NCBI GenBank assembly: GCA_029851415.1
Contig: CM056742.1
Span: 79,474,748-79,538,747 of the forward strand
Direction: 5' to 3'
Length of the DNA stretch: 64,000 nucleotides
Origin: Eretmocerus hayati
Taxonomy: Eukaryota; Arthropoda; Insecta; Hymenoptera; Aphelinidae
Each line of letters begins with the position of its first letter. The first letter of the stretch is position 1. Below, piece after piece: positions 24,726 to 36,292 of this stretch. The notes under the pieces were generated by a model, which did no database searches, had not been told where the DNA came from, and was given only the letters and a program-made list of their open reading frames with translations. The position numbers and the translations under genes were made by a program.

Positions 24726-27700
24726 CATGCTCATGAGGCCAAGATCAAATCTTACGGGTGGTGAACGGGAAGAAGGGCAGATACGGGTAATCTCCCTCAT
24801 GGTAAGCTGGCCGAAGTCGAGCAACATGGGTCGAGCGGGAGGATACGGGGAGATACGGGTGATCACCTTCTTCTCAAGAAGAGGAAATCGAGTCTCACGA
24901 GTGGTGAACGGGTAGAAGGGTGGACACGGGTCATCACGCTGATGCATATGAGACCAAAGTAGAGTCGAACGGGTGGTGAACGGATAGACGGGTGGACACG
25001 GGTAATCACGCTCGTGGTAAGCCGGCCGAAATCAAGTTTTACGGGTGTTGAACGCAGAGACGGGTAGATATGGGTGAACCCTCTGATGAGAAGCTGGCTG
25101 AGTCGAGTCTTACGGGTACTGCAGGGGATACGGGGAGATACGGGTGATAATCTTCATGCTCGAGAGGCCGAAATCGAGTCTTGCGGGTGGTGAACAGAAT
25201 GATGGGTGATATGGGTGATCTCTCGGGGTAAGCTGACCGAAATCGAGTCTCACGGGTGGTGAACGGGTAGACGGGTGGTCACCGTTGATCACTCTCGTGA
25301 TAAGGTCGCCGGAATCGAGTCTAACGGGTGGTGAACAGGAAGACGGGTGGACACGGGTGATCAATCCCATGCTCATGAGGCCGAGATCGGGGCTTACGTG
25401 TGGTAAACGGGAAGACGAGCAGATACAGGTGATCTTTCCCATGGTAAACTGGCCGAAGTGGAGTCATACGGGTAGTGCACGGGAATACGGGAAGATACGG
25501 GTGATCGCCTTCATGCTTGAGAGGCCGAAATCGAGTCTCACGGGTGGTGAACGGGAAGACAGGTAGACACGAGTGATCAGTCCCATGCTCATGAAGCCGA
25601 AAGCGAGTTTGACGGGTGGTGAACGCAAAGACGGGTAGATACGGGCGATCCCTCTCACGGTAAGCTGGCTGAGTCAAGTCTTGAGTGTAGTGCAGGGAAT
25701 ACGGGGAAATACGGGTGATAATCTTCATGCTCGAGAGGCCGAAACTGAGTCTTAGGGGTTGTGAACGGGATTACGGGGAGATGCGGGTGATCACTTTCAT
25801 GCTCGAGAGGCCGAAATTCAGGCACATGGGTGGTGAACGGGTAGACGGGTGAACACGGGTGATCGCGCTGATGCACATCATACCAAAGTAGAGTCGACCG
25901 GGTGTTGAACGGGTAGACGGTCGGTCACGGGTGATTACTCTCATGGCGAGCTGGCCAAAGTCGAGTCACATGGGTGGTCAACAGGAATACAGGTGGACAC
26001 GGGTGATCAGTCCCGTGCTCGAGAGGCCGGAACCGAGTCACACGGCTGGTGAACGGGGAGACGGGCAGATACGGGTGATCTCCCTCATGGTAAGCTGGCC
26101 GAAGTCGAGTCACACGGGTCATGCGAGGGGATAAGGGGAGATACGGGTGATCACCTTCTTCTCAAGAGGCGAAAATCGAGTCTCACGAGAGTCGAACGGG
26201 TAGACGGGTGGACACGAGTCATCACGCTAATGCATATGAGACCAAAGTAGAGTTGAACGGGTGGTGAACGGATACACGGGGGGACACGGGTAATCACGCT
26301 CATGGTAAGCTGTCCGAAATCGAGTTTTGCGGGTGGTGAACGCAAAGACGGGTAGATACGGGCGATCCCTCTCATGATAAGCTGGCTGAGTCGAGTCTCA
26401 CGGGTAGTGCAGGGAATACGGGGAGATACAGGTGAAAATTTTCATGCTCGAGAGCCCGAAATCGAGTGTTACGGTTGGTGAACGGAAAGATGGGTAGATA
26501 TGGGTGATCTCACTCATGGTAAGCTGGCCGAAGTCAAGTCACACGGGAGGTGAACAGGAAGACGGGTGGACACGGGTGATCAATCCCATGCTCATGAGGC
26601 CGAAATCGAGTCTTACGGGTGGTGAACGGGAAGACCAGCAGATACAGGTGATCTTCCCCATGGTAAACTGTCCGAAGTCGAGTCTTACGGGTAGTGTACG
26701 GGAATATGGGGAGATAAGGGTGATCACCTTCATGCTCGGAGGCCGAAATCGAGTCTTACGGGTGGTAGACGGGAAGACGGGTAGACACGAGTGATCAGTC
26801 CCATGCTCATGAAGCCGAAATCGAGTTTCACGCGTGGTGCACGGAAAGACGGGTAGATACAGGTGATCTTTCTCATGGTAAACTGACCGAAGACGAGTCT
26901 TACGGGTAGTGCACGGAAATACGGAGAGATACGAGTGATCACCTCCATGATCGAGAGGCCGGAATCGAGTCACACGGGTGGTGAACAGGTAGACGGGTGG
27001 ACACTGTCGTTCACGCTAATGCACATCAGACCAAAGTAGTGTCGAACGTGTGATGAACGGGTGGACGGATGGTCACAGGTGATCACTCTCATGGTAAGCT
27101 CTCCGAAATCGAGACGAACGGGTGGTGCGCGGGAAGACGGGTGGACACGGGTGATCAGTCCCATGCTCGAGCGGCCGAAACCGAGTCACACGGCCATTGA
27201 ACGGGTAGACGGGTGGACACGAGTCATCACGCTAATGCATATGAGACCAAAGTAGAGTTGAACGGGTGGTGAAGGGATACACGGGTGGACACGGGTAATC
27301 ACGCTCATGGTAAGCTGTCCGAAATCGAGTTTTGCGGGTGGTGAACGCAAAGACGGGTAGATACGGGCGATCCCTCTCATGATAAGCTGGCTGAGTCGAG
27401 TCTCACGGGTAGTGCAGGGAATACGGGGAGATACAGGTGATAATTTTCATGCTCGAGAGCCCGAAATCGAGTGTTACGGTTGGTGAACGGAAAGATGGGT
27501 AGATATGGGTGATCTCACTCATGGTAAGCTGGCCGAAGTCGAGTCACACGGGTGGTGAACAGGGAGACGGGTGGACACGGGTGATCAGTCCCATGCTCAT
27601 GAGACCGAAATCGAGTCTCACGGGTGGTGAACGGGAAGACCAGCAGATACAGGTGATCTTCCCCATGGTAAACTGTCCGGAGTCGAGTCTTACGGGTAGT

Positions 27701-30700
27701 GCACGGGGATACGGGGAGACACGGGTGATCACCTTCGTGCTCGAGAGGCCGAAATCGAGTCACACGGTTGGTGGACGGGTGGATACGGGTGATCCTTCTC
27801 ATATTAAGCTGGCAAAGTCGAGTCTTACCGTCAGTGTACGGGAATACGGGGAGATAAGGGTGATCACCTTCATGCTCTTAGGCCGAAATCGAGCCTTACG
27901 CGTAGTGCACGGGAATACGGAGAGATACGAGTGATCACCTCCATGATCGAGAGGCCGGAATCGAGTCACACGGGTGGTGAACAGGTAGACGGGTGGACAC
28001 TGTCGTTCACGCTAATGCACATCAGACCAAAGTAGTGTCGAACGTGTGATGAACGGGTGGACGGATGGTCACAGGTGATCACTCTCATGGTAAGCTCTCC
28101 GAAATCGAGACGAACGGGTGGTGCGCGGGAAGACGGGTGGACACGGGTGATCAGTCCCATGCTCGAGCGGCCGAAACCGAGTCACACGGCCATTGAACGG
28201 GTAGACGGGTGGACACGAGTCATCACGCTAATGCATATGAGACCAAAGTAGAGTTGAACGGGTGGTGAAGGGATACACGGGTGGACACGGGTAATCACGC
28301 TCATGGTAAGCTGTCCGAAATCGAGTTTTGCGGGTGGTGAACGCAAAGACGGGTAGATACGGGCGATCCCTCTCATGATAAGCTGGCTGAGTCGAGTCTC
28401 ACGGGTAGTGCAGGGAATACGGGGAGATACAGGTGATAATTTTCATGCTCGAGAGCCCGAAATCGAGTGTTACGGTTGGTGAACGGAAAGATGGGTAGAT
28501 ATGGGTGATCTCACTCATGGTAAGCTGGCCGAAGTCGAGTCACACGGGTGGTGAACAGGGAGACGGGTGGACACGGGTGATCAGTCCCATGCTCATGAGA
28601 CCGAAATCGAGTCTCACGGGTGGTGAACGGGAAGACCAGCAGATACAGGTGATCTTCCCCATGGTAAACTGTCCGGAGTCGAGTCTTACGGGTAGTGCAC
28701 GGGGATACGGGGAGACACGGGTGATCACCTTCGTGCTCGAGAGGCCGAAATCGAGTCACACGGTTGGTGGACGGGTGGATACGGGTGATCCTTCTCATAT
28801 TAAGCTGGCAAAGTCGAGTCTTACCGTCAGTGTACGGGAATACGGGGAGATAAGGGTGATCACCTTCATGCTCTTAGGCCGAAATCGAGCCTTACGCGTA
28901 GTGCACGGGAATACGGAGAGATACGAGTGATCACCTCCATGATCGAGAGGCCGGAATCGAGTCACACGGGTGGTGAACAGGTAGACGGGTGGACACTGTC
29001 GTTCACGCTAATGCACATCAGACCAAAGTAGTGTCGAACGTGTGATGAACGGGTGGACGGATGGTCACAGGTGATCACTCTCATGGTAAGCTCTCCGAAA
29101 TCGAGACGAACGGGTGGTGCGCGGGAAGACGGGTGGACACGGGTGATCAGTCCCATGCTCGAGCGGCCGAAACCGAGTCACACGGCCATTGAACGGGTAG
29201 ACGGGTGGACACGAGTCATCACGCTAATGCATATGAGACCAAAGTAGAGTTGAACGGGTGGTGAAGGGATACACGGGTGGACACGGGTAATCACGCTCAT
29301 GGTAAGCTGTCCGAAATCGAGTTTTGCGGGTGGTGAACGCAAAGACGGGTAGATACGGGCGATCCCTCTCATGATAAGCTGGCTGAGTCGAGTCTCACGG
29401 GTAGTGCAGGGAATACGGGGAGATACAGGTGATAATTTTCATGCTCGAGAGCCCGAAATCGAGTGTTACGGTTGGTGAACGGAAAGATGGGTAGATATGG
29501 GTGATCTCACTCATGGTAAGCTGGCCGAAGTCGAGTCACACGGGTGGTGAACAGGGAGACGGGTGGACACGGGTGATCAGTCCCATGCTCATGAGACCGA
29601 AATCGAGTCTCACGGGTGGTGAACGGGAAGACCAGCAGATACAGGTGATCTTCCCCATGGTAAACTGTCCGGAGTCGAGTCTTACGGGTAGTGCACGGGG
29701 ATACGGGGAGACACGGGTGATCACCTTCGTGCTCGAGAGGCCGAAATCGAGTCACACGGTTGGTGGACGGGTGGATACGGGTGATCCTTCTCATATTAAG
29801 CTGGCAAAGTCGAGTCTTACCGTCAGTGTACGGGAATACGGGGAGATAAGGGTGATCACCTTCATGCTCTTAGGCCGAAATCGAGCCTTACGCGTAGTGC
29901 ACGGGAATACGGAGAGATACGAGTGATCACCTCCATGATCGAGAGGCCGGAATCGAGTCACACGGGTGGTGAACAGGTAGACGGGTGGACACTGTCGTTC
30001 ACGCTAATGCACATCAGACCAAAGTAGTGTCGAACGTGTGATGAACGGGTGGACGGATGGTCACAGGTGATCACTCTCATGGTAAGCTCTCCGAAATCGA
30101 GACGAACGGGTGGTGCGCGGGAAGACGGGTGGACACGGGTGATCAGTCCCATGCTCGAGCGGCCGAAACCGAGTCACACGGCCATTGAACGGGTAGACGG
30201 GTGGACACGAGTCATCACGCTAATGCATATGAGACCAAAGTAGAGTTGAACGGGTGGTGAAGGGATACACGGGTGGACACGGGTAATCACGCTCATGGTA
30301 AGCTGTCCGAAATCGAGTTTTGCGGGTGGTGAACGCAAAGACGGGTAGATACGGGCGATCCCTCTTATGATAAGCTGGCTGAGTCGAGTCTCACGGGTAG
30401 TGCAGGGAATACGGGGAGATACAGGTGATAATTTTCATGCTCGAGAGCCCGAAATCGAGTGTTACGGTTGGTGAACGGAAAGATGGGTAGATATGGGTGA
30501 TCTCACTCATGGTAAGCTGGCCGAAGTCGAGTCACACGGGTGGTGAACAGGGAGACGGGTGGACACGGGTGACCAGTCCCATGCTCATGAGACCGAAATC
30601 GAGTCTCACGGGTGGTGAACGGGAAGACCAGCAGATACAGGTGATCTTCCCCATGGTAAACTGTCCGAAGTCGAGTCTTACGGGTAGTGCACGGGGATAC

Positions 30701-31430
30701 GGGGAGACACGGGTGATCACCTTCGTGCTCGAGAGGCCGAAATCGAGTCACACGGTTGGTGGACGGGTGGATACGGGTGATCCTTCTCATATTAAGCTGG
30801 CAAAGTCGAGTCTTACCGTCAGTGTACGGGAATACGGGGAGATAAGGGTGATCACCTTCATGCTCTTAGGCCGAAATCGAGCCTTACGCGTAGTGCACGG
30901 GAATACGGAGAGATACGAGTGATCACCTCCATGCTCGAGAGGCCGGAATTGAGTCACACGAGTGGTGAACAGGTAGACGGGTGGACACTGTCGTTCACGC
31001 TAATGCACATCAGACCAAAGTAGTGTCGAACGTGTGATGAACGGGTGGACGGATGGTCACAGGTGATCACTCTCATGGCAAGCTCTCCGAAATCGAGACG
31101 AACGGGTGGTGCGTGGGAAGACGGGTGGACACGGGTGATCAGTCCCATGCTCGAGCGGCCGAAACCGAGTCACACGGCCATTGAACGGGTAGACGGGTGG
31201 ACAAGGGTGATCCCTCTCATAATAAGCTGGCTTAGTCCAGTCTCACGGGTGGTGATCTGGTAGACGGGGGGAGACGAGTGATCAGTCCCCATGCTCATGA
31301 GGCCGAAATCGAGTCTTACGGATGGTGAACGGGAAGACGGGTAGATACGGGTGATTACTCTCATGGTAAGCTGGCCAAAATCGAGTTACACGGGTTGTGA
31401 ACGGGAGAATGGTAGGCACGGCTCACCAGA
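24726..31430. repeat. 72-bp minisatellite, G-rich orientation
   Basis: Roughly 90 units of about 71-73 bp with the pattern CGAGTC-T/A-CACGGGTGGTGAACGGG, GACGGGTGGACACGGGTGATC, a variable CATGCTC or CATGGTAAGCT block, and GGCCGAAAT. It is the reverse complement of the 19.2-20.6 kb array. Units differ by 10-25 percent outside the higher-order block. Open frames in both strands follow from the near-triplet period. Confidence 0.95.
26905..31203. repeat. 996-bp higher-order repeat, 4.3 copies
   Basis: The landmark GGTGGACACTGTCGTTCACG recurs at a spacing of exactly 996 bp (near 26996, 27992, 28988, 29984, 30980), and all sequence between is kept with only isolated substitutions (for example a T in CCTCTTATGATAAGC and GTGACCAGTCCC in the fourth copy). 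One period is 14 units of about 71 bp. An older, more diverged version precedes it (26150-26905, offset about 1005). The homogeneity implies recent amplification by unequal exchange. Confidence 0.95.
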
Positions 31431-31690
31431 CCTATGGCGATCCCTCATATGAACGTCGCACGGGGAGAAACGGGAGAAGCTACGCTGGAACTACATTTAC
31501 GGGAAGCCACGGGAGGCGGCCTTGCATCGAAATGGGAACACTGCAGGTGTCTCCCGTGCCCTTCCGTTGAGCTTCCAGAGCGACAAAAAGGAACACGGGA
31601 GGCTCACGGGCATGGACGTATATCACCCCATATCCGTAAATTTCACACGGGTTCCCGTACGAAAGCACTGCGTATAGCCACTTTCTTGTT
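31431..31690. repeat. right terminal segment of the giant inverted repeat
   Basis: Reverse-complement counterpart of 16690-16980 and of the duplicate at about 19183-19290, with landmarks CCTATGGCGATCCCT, TTTACGGGAAGCC and CACTGCGTATAGCCACTTTC. Confidence 0.8.
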
Positions 31691-33848
31691 CAAAATATTT
31701 GCAAAAATCCATTATTTCGCACTTGAAGTCGTTCATCACGATCTAGAGGCCGGGCTTTAGACACGAACGACCACGCTCAATCGATCCAGCGACTCAAATT
31801 ACATTGGAAATGACTATAAAACCCCTGAAAATGCATCAAAAAGACTCAGAAGACTGGAATTCTTGGTGTCCCATAATACTGACATCGGACGTAGGACACC
31901 ACGTACAGGGGTTGAAATTCTTGTGCCATAATTGGGACATGAGCTCAGACAACATCTTTAGTGAATATAAAAGAATTCAAAATTATCTCCGCGTGATTCT
32001 TCATCTACTTGAATCTCTGAAACGCATCTGACGGGGAAGAAGAAGGAAAAGTGGCCAATTTCATAGCCTGAGCACGGAATTTCAGCGGGAAAACTCATAA
32101 CCTGAGCTTGGAGTGTGCCATACAGCAGACATCTACCTTACGTTGTAGAATACCTGAGGCAGAGTATTGTTCTCGAGATGGACTTCATGTACGCTTGGGA
32201 TTCGGACTCTCGTAATGCCAAAGGACGGTGGCTTGTTTTGGGAGTCTAAGACGAGTACTTTCCAAGGAAAGACTCATGAAAGACGCTGACGAAACTCCGC
32301 CGGATGCTGATAGGACATCCGACGATCAGGGCGGATTACAGATAAGCGCCGATGAAACTACTGCAGTCTCATCAGCGTGCACGGACAGATCCAACGGATC
32401 TCGCACGACCGAAGATGTGATTTCTGAGGACCGGCTCTCGTGGACAGACGATTCGGATAACACATGATCGGACTCTTTCAGGACGCTAAATGAGTCACTG
32501 TGCGAGGCGGAGAAGTTACGAGTTGACAGTTGTTGGACATTGTGGACACGTAAATACTGAGTTGATCATATTAGAGACGAAATTGAGAGATGTAGGATGT
32601 CCCCAGTACGAATCTTCTCTTGCGGACAAGACGCTAGGTGGCGTGAAGGAATGGTCGAGAATTGAGATGCTTGGATGTTTTGCGCGAGTGAATGTGTGTG
32701 TATGAGTCCTTGTCAGTGGGTCCCAGAGGGGTGAGGTTGGCCCCCAGTTTAGAATCATTTCCCCTGTTGGATTTTTGGAGTCGTATCGCTATTCGCGCGC
32801 GTAATTCCTGCATCTTAGGTCAAGAGTCCCGTCGAATATGAATGAGTGGTGCTGGTTGAGATTCCACGTCACAAACTCTTTGTTTACATCTCGGTGGGTG
32901 ATTTTGGGTCGCGGTGCGTCGGTTGAACATTCGCGCCACGGAGAAGAGATAGCCGCAGCTACGGGAGTTTGTCCACCACGCCGGCACCACCTCTCTCTCC
33001 GCGCACTTTTCTGCATGTAGTCACCGAAGAGAGAAAATGAAATCCAAGATATATATCACAAAGACAAGAGGCTGGGAGAAAAAAGATACCCAGTCATGGA
33101 TAAAGGACAAACTGCAAACTACATGGAGAGGAAGAGCCGAGATGGAGACTAGCAGAGACAAAAGATAGACACATCAATATTGCTTAGTTCTTCACCACAA
33201 ATGAAGGAGATATCTCAAGAGACATGAAGAAAGTAACACATGAAGGAAAATTCTACGCAGAAGGATATAGTGATAGAAAGAAAAATATGAGCGCCAAAGG
33301 AAGTGGGAATAGAAAAATCGGGATACAACAAAAATGGATACACAACGACGATATTTGGGAGAGAGAAAGATCGAGATCTGGAAGGGCGGAAGAGCAGAGT
33401 AGCTGATATGGGGCACACACATGGAGAACTACATAAAAGGGAGGAGAACAGAAGAATTGCAGATTCAAGGAAGAAAAGGAAAAAAATGGATAGACCAATG
33501 TACGAAATTAATGTATAAAAAAACTATATTTTATATTTCATAATATGTATTATAGCATAAGCTGAAAGAATAATCATTCTATTCTAAATTTGCAAGAATT
33601 TAATAAGGGCAGAAAGCAGCCGCCAAAAGATTGTGCTTATATTAGAACACACCTTAAGTTAAATCGATACATCCATAATTGAATCAGCACATCGATCGTA
33701 AACCATACCCATTAATATTGACATACGTCACCGAATTTTGAACTATACATATTGATTGTTTGATGCATTAGCCTGTGAGATAAGGTTGAAACTCTTTGCC
33801 TCGTAGAACATTGTGATTAGCACATTAATAACACCAAGATGAATGGCT
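31691..33848. other. decayed region, possible retroelement fragments
   Basis: No intact gene. At 32143-32226 a plus-strand frame reads like the closing part of a retropepsin ('IVLEMDFMYAWD', compare the usual ILGMDF), followed by acidic ORFs (32228-32467, 32490-32705) without recognisable domains. About 28 bp at 32112-32140 match 2660-2690 in reverse complement, suggesting pieces of one element family at both places. From 33030 to 33520 the plus strand is purine-rich and Lys/Arg/Glu-coding with many stops, as in old LINE ORFs. Identity is uncertain. Confidence 0.25.
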
Positions 33849-34107
33849 GGAGGAGATCGTCTGCTGCTCTCGGTCTGCTGCTCGGCGGCTCGCGCACGTT
33901 TGCATGCGCTTGCACGAGTTTCATAAAACCGTGCTCTTGTCGAATTTCATGACGACCCCCGATTGCATTGATAGCAGTATTATCTGCTTATCAATGCAGG
34001 GTTTCATACGTCAATCTTTGAATACCTATAGCTAAACTCAAGCTTATCAAAAGCCCCAGCTGGGGCCAACAAGCTAAGAGGTAGGTTTTTGACAAGTTAG
34101 GAACGTC

Positions 34108-34181
34108 GTGTCCGTGGTCGAGCGGATAGCGTCACTGATCAAATTTTGCATTCGGTGGTTGCAGATTCAAATCTCGGACGG
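34108..34181 (+). tRNA. tRNA-like sequence, degenerate (pseudo-tRNA/SINE head)
   Basis: 74 nt with GTGTCCG (34108-34114) facing CGGACGG (34175-34181), five of seven pairs, a Pol III A-box match TGGTCGAGCGG at 34115-34125 and a B-box-like GCAGATTCAAATC near 34161-34173. D- and T-stems do not pair well, so a working tRNA is unlikely. It is followed by a T-rich tract at about 34186-34199, which could end Pol III transcription. Its inverted copy is at 35955-36028. Confidence 0.4.
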
Positions 34182-34592
34182 GGAAATTTTTTTTTTCTTT
34201 ATTCAAGACAGCTCTTACTTTTGAAGACCCAAGTATTCATTATCGGTGTATTTCTTTCGTTTTTTTTTTTTTTTTTTCTTTAATTAAGGACTTATTATTA
34301 AAATGCCGATGTTTTTTGAGATTTTTTTAACGTCAATAATATACTAAGGGACAAAATTCACGGCCTGGAATAACCTATTCGGGGAAATGGGGAAACATTT
34401 TCCCTGCGAAACAATGGTCTTATCTTTACTGGCTTTTTTTGCTTATCTTGCGAACTGATGGCTTGACAAGATTAGTAAAACAACCGTAGAAATAGAGCCG
34501 TTGTTTCGCAAATCAGTGATTTGCAATTGGAGAACGTAGTAGCGAATCTGGCTACGCATTCGTTTTTAAAGTGGAAAAATAAAGACGAAAAT

Positions 34593-35519
34593 TACACTAC
34601 CGGTCAAAAGTCTGAGGACACCTGGGAATCAGACTGATGATTTTCGGAGTTGGATATCTCAGAACCTGTTGGTCGTAGAGAGCTCTGCGTGGTTGCATTT
34701 CGTAGCTCATATCGAGCACTTTCAAATCTATTTTCAGTATTTTTCGTCCCGCGTATTATACCGGAGACACACGAGTCAGAAGAATGCCTTTTTTCGCAAT
34801 TTTTCAGGCTAGGTACGAACGCCCGCCGATTTTGGAGAGATTGTTGGATCGCTACGAAACCTATGACATCTTCAAGCCCATGAAAAAACCTTTAAAATCC
34901 GTTTTTGAACGTCTCCCAAAGTGGTTCTGGTTCCGAGATATGACTGATTTTGCTAAGGGTGTTTGTATCTCAAAAAATCACACGGTAATCCAAAAATGAC
35001 GAGAAACAGCCCGTTTTGAGGCATCTGACCCTCATTTCTGCAAGAGTTTGACTCAACATCGAAATTGCCAAAGGAAATCAAAACTACCGACCTTGAACTG
35101 GGCTGTTTCTCATCATTTTTGGATTATCGTGTGATTTTTTGAGAGACAAACACCCTCAGCGAAATCAGTCAGATCTCGAGTCCAAAACCACTTTGGGAGA
35201 AGTTCAAAAACGGATTTTGAAGGTTTTTTCATGGGCTTGAAGATGTCATAGGTTTCATAGCGATCCAACAATCTCTCCAAAATTGGCGGGCGTTCGTACC
35301 TTGCCTGAAAAATTGCAAAAAAATCCATCTTTCTAACTCGTGTGTCTCTGGTATAATACGCGGGACGGAAAATACAGAAAATAGATTTAAAAGTACTCGA
35401 TACGAGCTACAAAATGCGACCACGCAGACCTCTCTACGACCAATAGGTTCTGAGATATCCAACTCTGAAAATCATCAGTTTGATTCCCAGGTGTCCTCAG
35501 ACTTTTGACCGGTAGTGTA
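34593..35519. mobile_element. palindromic Tc1/mariner-type MITE
   Basis: The termini are TA-CACTACCGGTCAAAAGTC and the reverse complement, flanked by TA on both sides (34593-34594, 35518-35519). Such CACTACCGGTCAAAAGT ends are familiar from Tc1/mariner elements in animals. The two arms (34595 to about 35014 and about 35103 to 35517) are inverted copies of about 415 bp with an 85-bp loop. The ORF-like frames in the arms (34650-34883, 35229-35462) are mirror images and show no DDE/D motif, so the element is non-autonomous. Confidence 0.85.
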
Positions 35520-35954
35520 TGTTTCCCCAAATGGGTTATTCTAGACCGTGAATTCTGTTCACCAGTGTATTATGTATTGACGTGAAAAGAATCTCAAAAA
35601 ACGGTGGCATTCTATGAATAAGTCCGTGATTCAGACAAAACGAAAGGAATACACCGATCATTCAATTAAAATACTTATGTGTGTTCGTTATAATGTGATT
35701 CTTCAAAAAGTAAATTTCTTAAAAATTTATAATTCAAAAATTCATTTCAGTTGAGATTCAGTTTTAATTGAAGAATTATGAGTTACATTATTTTTGAATC
35801 GATATCAATTAAATAAATCTAATTTAATTTCATGAAAAAGGATTTGAAAGTGAAAATAATAAGTTGATTAGTTTGGATATAATATCAAAATAGTACAAAT
35901 AGCCCGTGGTCTTCAAAAGTAAGAGCTGTCTTGGATAAAAGAAAAAAAATTTCC

Positions 35955-36028
35955 CCGTCCGAGATTTGAACCTGCAACCATCGAATGCAAAAATTGACCA
36001 ACGACGCTATCCGCTCGACCGCGGACAC
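35955..36028 (-). tRNA. tRNA-like sequence, degenerate, inverted copy
   Basis: Minus-strand copy of 34108-34181: GTGTCCG at 36028-36022, CGGACGG at 35961-35955, and a better B box (GCAGGTTCAAATC). The same weak D- and T-stem pairing applies. Confidence 0.4.
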
Positions 36029-36292
36029 GTCGTTCCTAAATTGTCAAAAACCTACCTCTTAGCTTGTTGGCCCCAGCTGGGGCTTTTGATAAGCTTGAGT
36101 TTAGCTATAGGTATTCAAAGATTGACGTATGAAACCCTGCATTGATAAGCAGATGATACTGCTATCAATGCAATCGGGGGTCGTCATGAAATTCGACAAG
36201 AGCACGGTTTTATGAAACTCGTGCAAGCGCATGCAAACGTGCGCGAGCCGCCGAGCAGCAGACCGAGAGCAGCAGACGATCTCCTCTCCTCC

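Larger units (their letters stand above)
16690..31690. mobile_element. giant (about 15 kb) inverted-repeat structure with minisatellite arms
   Basis: The left end (AAGTGGCTATACGCAGTGCT, then CGTACGGGAACCCGTG) returns in reverse complement at 31640-31685. Next inward on both sides comes a unique block of about 250 bp (GATCGCCATAGG near 16930; its reverse complement near 31430), then arrays of about 72-bp units: C-rich on the left (16980-17107 and 19300-20560), G-rich on the right (24730-31420). The centre (20.7-24.7 kb) is not repetitive apart from a nested element. Arms are unequal (about 2 kb of array on the left, 6.7 kb on the right). No coding capacity is visible. It could be one very large foldback element or two inverted satellite arrays brought together. 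Confidence 0.65.
33849..36292. mobile_element. foldback element with tRNA-like sequence in each arm
   Basis: Left arm 33849-34400 and right arm 35520-36292 are inverted copies beginning GAGGAGATCGTCTGCTGCTC. The right arm holds about 230 bp (about 35680-35910) absent on the left; the left holds about 190 bp (about 34400-34590) absent on the right. Both arms share a segment with CCCCAGCTGGGG (near 34056 and 36072) and the 74-nt tRNA-like sequence. The centre is occupied by a mariner-type palindromic element. No coding capacity. Confidence 0.8.

Noticed and set aside
24726..31430. Dozens of 60-140-residue ORFs in the satellite array, repeated every 996 bp
   Set aside because: The minisatellite period of about 72 bp is near a multiple of three, so frames stay open. 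No start context, codon pattern or domain supports coding.
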